This document shows positions 58,159 through 64,000 of a stretch of 64,000 nt of DNA, piece after piece. Origin of the DNA: Phlebotomus papatasi (Eukaryota; Arthropoda; Insecta; Diptera; Psychodidae). How positions within the stretch are numbered: the first letter of the stretch is position 1; each line of letters opens with the position of its first letter. The notes beneath the pieces are model-generated. The model had not been told where the DNA came from and did not search any database. It saw nothing but the letters and a program-made list of their open reading frames with translations. The DNA lies in assembly GCF_024763615.1 (NCBI RefSeq), contig NC_077224.1, positions 51,842,712 to 51,906,711 on the forward strand, written 5' to 3'. The position numbers were made by a program, and so were the translations under genes.

Positions 58159-58542
58159 GGGTGGAGTAACCACTTATCGCCACTTTTAAGAAAAACTGAA
58201 ATTATTTTAATTATAATTTTTAAACCCTTATTAAAAAGTAACTTAAATTTGACACAAAGTTACTTAGATATGTTCTCTATAGATATATCTAAGTAATAGT
58301 CCCTTAATTTAACGGTGGATTACTTAAAAAAATATTTTTTTTTTAATTCAAAAATAACCACTTCTCGCCACCTACTTGATAAGGTCTAGACGCAATTATT
58401 TTGGACAATATTATTGAAAAAATATATTCAGCGTTGCTTTTTCTTCCTGATTTCTTTTTTATTACTCATATTATATGATTTTTCGTCGATTTAACTATAG
58501 GTGGCTACAAGTGGGTCACTGGCGAGAATGGTGACACCACCC
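58159..58542. mobile_element. TA-flanked element with GGGTGG(A/T)GT ends
   Basis: Left end GGGTGGAGTAACCACTTATC then GCC; right end read inward GGGTGGTGTCACCATTCTCG then CC. TA at 58157-58158 and 58543-58544. An internal CCACTTCTCGCCACC repeats the subterminal motif. 384 bp, non-coding. Confidence 0.6.
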
Positions 58543-58620
58543 TAACGGCGAATAATTTTCAAAAAAATGAAAAAAAGATAAAAAATTGTAATTCATTTCT
58601 TTTATTCCCTGTATTTATTA

Positions 58621-58835
58621 GGGGGATGTGGGATACCTTTGAAATGAGGTACCTTTATAATTGAGCTTTTATTTCCGATTTTTGAATTTAACTGGATCTT
58701 TTTATCGGATAATTTAGCTCTACAAAGGAAATGTGAAAATAAATCGCATGATGATAAGGATCAGTTACATTTGAAAAAGAGAAAAAATACCTCAATTTTA
58801 AAGCTGCTCCAATTCGAAGGTGCCCCACTTTCCCC
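58621..58835. mobile_element. TA-flanked element (GGGGGAAGTG family), copy 2
   Basis: Left GGGGGATGTGGGATACCTTT; right read inward GGGGAAAGTGGGGCACCTTC. TA at 58619-58620 and 58836-58837. Interior shared with 22526-22728 (TAATTTAGCTCTACAAAGGA). Followed by a short ATT microsatellite. Confidence 0.7.
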
Positions 58836-60844
58836 TACTATTATTATTATTATTTAATTCAGCGTTTTAATCTTCCGTTGCCTAACGAAAGTTACACTAT
58901 TCACAGTTTTGGGAATAGTTGCCAGTTGCCATTATTTTCAAAAATTCAAAATATACTCCATAAATTTTATAATTTGTTCTATTTTGTCAAATATTTAAAA
59001 AAAAATTATTCAAGTCGTATTTTATTATTTATTTGATAAAATTTGTTCAAGTATACCTTTGATTTGATAAAAGGAAAATAAAATAGAATTACATCTGTTG
59101 TTTTATAAGATTGTTTTTTTTTTATGACGAATTAGACTTCATTTCTAAATTGTGTCAGGTTAAAATCAAATAGATTTAATTGATTTTTACATAAACATCT
59201 GAGTTTAGTATAATTTACAATGGTTATTAATTAGCAGAATTTAACGCTAATGTTTTAGTACACCTTACCTTTCAATAGAACGTTGTAAAATGTTAAATAA
59301 TTTATGTAAATCAAGATGGAAATTCTCTTTTAATGGATCATTTAGAACGCGAAAATATTTTGAAATGTGAGAAAACTATAAAAACTATTCTAGTGATTGT
59401 GATAAGAATCATGCAAAACATCCAATCAGAATAAAATTCTCAGATTTTCTACGGCAGCAACTGTAGAAGTGAGGAGTAGTTAATTAATCGAGAAAATTTA
59501 TTCAGCTGCTTGAAATGTTGAAAATTTAAATATCTTATATCACGAAAACATCAATCGATGACAAAATTGTATTCTGCCAGCAGTAAAATCTTCAAAAATT
59601 AACTTGTTAACTCCTCAAGATCATGTGAAGAATCTGATGACGGGCAGTGTTTCTGCATTTTAATTATCAATACCCAAAAGCAGACGATTCGGTGTTTTAA
59701 TTCGATTTTAACTCCTTCCACTTCCAAGAAGTTTTCAGACGGATTGGTGTAAAAAAAAGTCGATAGAGATCTGGTGAGATAATTCAATCTTTTCATCAAC
59801 TTTGGAGTTAATTGCGTGTATCAGTTTTTGCAAGATAAAAAGTAAATAGCTTAAAATATAAAATGGAAAGGATTGTTTTTCGATCTTAGTCATTTATTCC
59901 TCGTAAATGAGCGTGTGGGCTGCAATAGAAAATGTATCTTTTAATTTCTCTTCTAACTCAATTAGTGACAGATAAATCGATTGAATGCGTGATCATTTAT
60001 TTTAATTATTAAATGTTGGAAAGACCGTTGATAAATGTCTTTTATTGCCTTCAAGTTTTATAGCGACATTATGGGTGCCTCTCTTTTTTTTGTATAATGT
60101 CGAAAGAATTCTTTTACTAAACTGATAAATTGTGTAATATTGAACACGTGAAGTGTGCGCGCGCTTTAAAAAGCGAGGAAGCGATTTTTAGGTCTCCTCA
60201 AGATTTCATTCCATCGTCAGCAAAGACTGAAAAGAGCTAAAAACTATTCGACAATATCAATTACTGACCTTAGAGACTACATGCTGACTCAATAACCCCA
60301 TGAGGCACAAATATGCGGTGGAGCATCGAATTTGAGGAGAGGCCGAAAAAGTAACGCATAAATTCCTCGATCACACGTTTTATTGCGGTTTAATTTATAA
60401 CACATTCACTTACCCCTTGACCTCCCAATGTGTAAGAAACAATCCATTTTGAAAACGACAGTAACGCGATCAGTGCTGTTCTTTTCTTATTGCAAATCAC
60501 ATGATCCCTCACATGGTAATTAATTTTCTCGATTAACATTTAAAATGTGTCAATTTCTCAATATTAATGCTTCACCCACTGAATAGTCCTTCAATGATCA
60601 CACTGGACTTTCTTGGAGCTTCGCGATTGAAAGATTGCCGAATGATTGATTTATTATTGAAAGTGAAATTATAAAAAAAATAAAGAAAATTACAAATTTT
60701 CTAATCGAACCCAAAGCTTTTTATTCACTTGTTTCTTATTTACTTTAAGAATGATGTCTTCAAATGATTTACGGATGCAGATTCTTTAAAGAAGAATAAA
60801 AGAATTTAAAGCAATTGTTCGAGATAGAGCCTAATTTTGGAATA

Positions 60845-60973
60845 GGGAAAAGTGCCCATGCTTCATACGATCCCAAGATTCGTAATGACTAATTTTTTTC
60901 CTTTATTTCTCAATAAATGTGACTTATCGCATCCGTATTTTAAAAACTAGTGGACAGTGCCCAGTTTTTAAAG
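60845..60973. mobile_element. Left half of a GGGAAAAGTGCCCATGC element, interrupted
   Basis: GGGAAAAGTGCCCATGCTTC then ATACGATCCCAAGATTCGTA. Matches 7629-7755 through GTGACTTATCGCATCCGTAT. At 60974 it is broken by the 60976-61975 element exactly where the uninterrupted copy has AAATATATTACG. Only TATTACG of the right half resumes at 61976; the rest is lost or diverged. Confidence 0.7.
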
Positions 60974-60975
60974 TA

Positions 60976-61975
60976 GGGAACCTGGGGCAAAAAGTCACAA
61001 ATCGAAAATTTCGAAATTCCATATTTTCCAAGTTAAAAAAGATAGCAGCTTAAATTTTTCTATAGATTGTCTCCATAGATCTTCTTCATTATCGTAAGTT
61101 TCTTAGAATTCGAACAAGGAATATAGAAAATAAAAGGTCTTGAAATTTTTAGCCCTGTTTCTGAAATATTTTCCTTGCAGCAGTTATCAATTTTTATCTA
61201 TTTATTTTCCAAAATTGATGCACTGGTGAATATTTCCTAAATAATTTAGATTCTTTGAATACGAAACCTCTTTAGCATTTCACAAAAATTCTTTCTCCAG
61301 AAATCCTTTTATTGAAAATGACCACTCGGGGTAAAAAGTAACAAAAGGCATGGGGCAAAATGTAGCAAAAACCGAAACAATTTCTGATGTAGCATGTAAC
61401 CTGAAATTCTCTAGGGAAATTAAAGAAAACAATATCGAATATAATTTATTGCTTTTTCATTACATAATTCAAAAAACTTAAGAACATCAGATTTTTATTG
61501 CGTGTATTAATAAAATACATAATTTTAAGCACAATTATGGACAAATATCGAGACGCATCAATGTTTTATGCATAATTTTACATTAAATTAGGTTTAGTGT
61601 CGCCAATTTTCTGTAATTTCCCACGCCATAATCTTCTTTTTGTTTCGATAAAATAAAATCAAGATATTATAACCTGAATACATTAAAAAAAATATATAGA
61701 AGAAAACACGTCCTGACATAGTTTTGTGATTATATTTACATAATGTCTTATATTCACATTCTGAACCTATTAGCCCCAGCATTTTTGGGAATGGTTATAA
61801 AATTGCCTTTTAGAAAACGGCTCGGTAAATGTATTTCCTTACAAAATAGAGGAAAATGACTTGTAAAGCGGTAAATTTCTTATAAAACTGCGCAAATTAG
61901 AAATTTCTGGAGCGTTCGGGTAGCTTATAAAAAATATAATATATCCGTTTTGTGACTTTTTGCCCCAGTCTCCCC
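60976..61975. mobile_element. 1.0-kb TA-flanked element with GGGGAGACTGGGGCAAAAAG ends
   Basis: Left end GGGAACCTGGGGCAAAAAGT; right end read inward GGGGAGACTGGGGCAAAAAG, both continuing TCACAAA. TA at 60974-60975 and 61976-61977. Interior subterminal repeat GGGGCAAAATGTAGCAAAA (61352). AT-rich, no intact frame. Terminal 15 bp shared with 56020-56976, interior unrelated. Confidence 0.85.
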
Positions 61976-63179
61976 TATATTACGAACATCGCATATCCAA
62001 ATATTCCGAAAAGCATGCTTTTTTAAGGGTGAACTATGTAATTAAATAATATAATACGGGTCATATTTTTTTTAATATATATTAATTCAATTCTTTCGCC
62101 TAAAAAATTGAAATATTTGTAAATTTCTTCAGGCTCATGATTTATTACGTTATTTTCTTGTGATCCACCGCTGTTCGTTATGAAAAATAGCTGCAGATTT
62201 TAGATAATTTCATAAAAACGCGAATAAAGAAATAAAATAATCATGAAGAATAAAGAAAGAATAATCGTGAATCGCGGAAGAAGCTTTGAACAAATGCCTG
62301 GCCCTCGGGAAAATGTTTAAAGAATTCTTGTGTTCAAATTAAATTTCAGTTGATTTGAGATGGTTTTTGATGAATGATGCAATGTGGTCCAGTATTTGGA
62401 AACACTTCTTGGATCACAATTGCCCAGTGTAACCACAAAAAAGTATTGTGGAAGATATTATTGAGCCCATGGCTGATTATCCACGGAAACAACAAAGAAT
62501 TTCCAACTATGCAAAGTTAGGTCAGCTGAACGCACGCATTTTTTTTTACCCTCCAAAATAGCCAAAGAGATCGATCTGTCTCTCCGTACTAAAAAGCTTT
62601 TTACTCTCGTTGCGTTTTCTGTGGTATTGCTAATTGGTAGACAGTCAATCAAAGTCTTTGGTACCCAATTAAAAGCCCTAATAGAGTTAGCCACTATATG
62701 GCTTTAGCAATTCATGCCGTGTATATACGCTGCTTTTATAAATAATGCGATCTCTAATCGCTCGACATTCACTACTGTGCAGTTCATCATGTAACAATTT
62801 CCATCCTTTCCACCCAACACTATCTGCTATGATCTATTTTAATTACGAATCGTTTAATTAAAAATTAGCCGGATTGATGCAATTGGATTTTACTGTGCTT
62901 AACTTTTTCCCATTAAACTCTTTTTGGGAAGTTTTTCTCCACCATTAAAATCCCGATTCAATGATGCCTATTTCTTTTACCTTATTCACCTGGGTTGGAG
63001 TTTGGTGAGAAGAACAAGAAAGAAAATTGTATTTATTGTGAAAAATTTCGCAATGATCTCTTTTTTTTTCGGGGCGTTGCAAATGGACGAAAATGAAAGG
63101 GAAACACGAGACACAACAAATGAGTCAAGGAAAATTTATTTTGCCATCGAATTCGCTCATGTCTAGTACTAATTCCATT

Positions 63180-63197
63180 GATGATGATGATGATGAT
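63180..63197. repeat. GAT microsatellite
   Basis: Six GAT units in a row (GATGATGATGATGATGAT). Confidence 0.9.
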
Positions 63198-63832
63198 ATC
63201 TCTAATATAAATTGACTCATTTCGGCTGGATGTTTTAGCATTAAATCCATATTGATTTTGCCCTCTGTTTGGCATATTCACCTTACCTCTTGTTAGTCCA
63301 ATGAATTTTGAAAGTGACTCATGAAAAGACTCTTAAGACAGAATTGCAATTTTGGCGTGTTCCACTTGCTGACCAAATTCTAAGATAGCATCAATGATTG
63401 GCGCAAGTATTTGCAAACTTAATCCCCTAAGGGTTTGCAATTTTAGATAATTGCAAACGCACTTTTAAATGATCAATATTTGCAATTGTAAGTTCAGAGA
63501 CTGACTTAACGGACAAAACTAAATGTCCATTGGATATCAATTAATTAATCTCACGTAATATGATATATTTTGTTGAGGGCGTGGCTTATACTTACAAATT
63601 ATTCGTACTATCCTTTGGACTATTTTTAAACTTACAGTAGTTCAAACAATTTGTTCTTAAAACATTGCGTTATCCTCAAAGTAAATTGTAAATACTCATA
63701 ACTTTCTAGATAATTAAGCCACAGTTCCGAAAAAGGGCGTGGCCAAAAAAAAATAGATTGATCATATTTAGGACCTCAAATACTATCTCTAAGCAAAATA
63801 AGAAAACGGAATAAGCTGCAAAAATTACAGTA

Positions 63833-64000
63833 GGGTAAAGTGGTACTAGTTGGACAATGCAATGGTACAATTTGGACAGGGCTTTTGTTCTTGATAAATT
63901 TAGTACTTCATTTTTATTTGTATAATTTTAATGCTTTCGTTTTATAATTTGGTTCCTTGTGCTTAAAAACAAATTTTGTACTGTATTTATTAAGAAAAAA
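63833..64000. mobile_element. Start of a further TA-GGGTAAAGTGG element, cut by the window end
   Basis: After TA (63831-63832) reads GGGTAAAGTGGTACTAGTTG, then AATGGTACAATTTGGACAGG, a subterminal echo like those of the other families. No right end before 64000. Confidence 0.45.

Larger units (their letters stand above)
55619..64000 (+). other. Intron after exon F, no next exon found
   Basis: Begins GTAAGATT. I found no continuation of zinc finger 3 (two histidines followed by further C2H2 fingers) down to the window end, so the intron is at least 8.4 kb. Besides the elements listed it contains low-copy DNA at 57100-58140, 59000-60840 and 62000-63800 with no gene evidence. Confidence 0.75.

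Noticed and set aside
62458..62694. Minus-strand 78-codon frame that looked like a retroelement fragment
   Set aside because: No reverse transcriptase, integrase or transposase motif could be identified; kept as unassigned intron DNA.
1..64000. CRISPR array, operons, integrons or viral replication genes
   Set aside because: No regular spaced direct repeats, no bacterial-style gene packing and no viral structural or polymerase motif apart from ordinary LINE and mariner fragments.

Overview
This is a 64-kb, strongly AT-rich piece of animal nuclear DNA. It has long introns, GT-AG splice sites and dense inverted-repeat mobile elements, and almost certainly comes from an insect, most likely a dipteran. 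I could not fix the species from sequence alone. No bacterial gene organisation, rRNA, tRNA or CRISPR array is visible.

The only host gene I can support runs left to right through the whole window and is incomplete at both ends. Six coding exons (4100-4215, 4280-4456, 29784-29912, 29971-30097, 48771-48936, 55450-55618) splice in perfect phase into about 294 codons. They encode an N-terminal leader, a PR/SET domain, an acidic linker, two C2H2 zinc fingers and the start of a third. The PR domain (WLKYIR, DIAPGTELLLGP) and the KYPCENC.KVFSD zinc-finger start place it in the PRDM3(MECOM)/PRDM16 clade, whose Drosophila member is hamlet (ham). Two introns are tiny (64 and 58 bp). Three are huge (25.3, 18.7 and 6.5 kb), and at least 8.4 kb of a further intron follows the last exon.

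The introns are a transposon graveyard. At least 19 short palindromic elements end in a variant of TA-GGG(G/T)(A/G)A and fall into about a dozen families with different inner sequence. Two copies of one family keep a conserved stretch that reads like the helix-turn-helix start of a pogo-type transposase. Nested insertions give empty-site evidence that these elements insert at TA. Also present are three CACTGAGAGAAAT elements, two short elements resembling plant Stowaway, one TTAA-target (piggyBac-like) element, a dead mariner transposase split by another element, and two LINE fragments. Four copies of a large 0.5-1.2-kb foldback and a 1.8-kb non-coding element with a decaying ~290-bp internal repeat are further components.

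A distinctive component is a degenerate 14-17-bp minisatellite (core TTCGGGATTTTGG) in five clusters. Three of the clusters are inverted-repeat foldbacks and the other two (39.8 and 52.0-53.7 kb) are one-directional. The cluster at 13.54-14.70 kb has a higher-order period of ~110-130 bp and switches orientation at a palindromic centre.

Between repeats lie quieter low-copy blocks (about 10.6-13.5, 14.8-16.9, 19.2-21.7, 28.2-29.7, 34.7-35.5, 37.6-38.8, 41.7-43.1, 53.7-55.4, 59.0-60.8 and 62.0-63.8 kb). I see no genes in them. They are where intronic enhancers of this developmental regulator would most plausibly sit, but that is inference.
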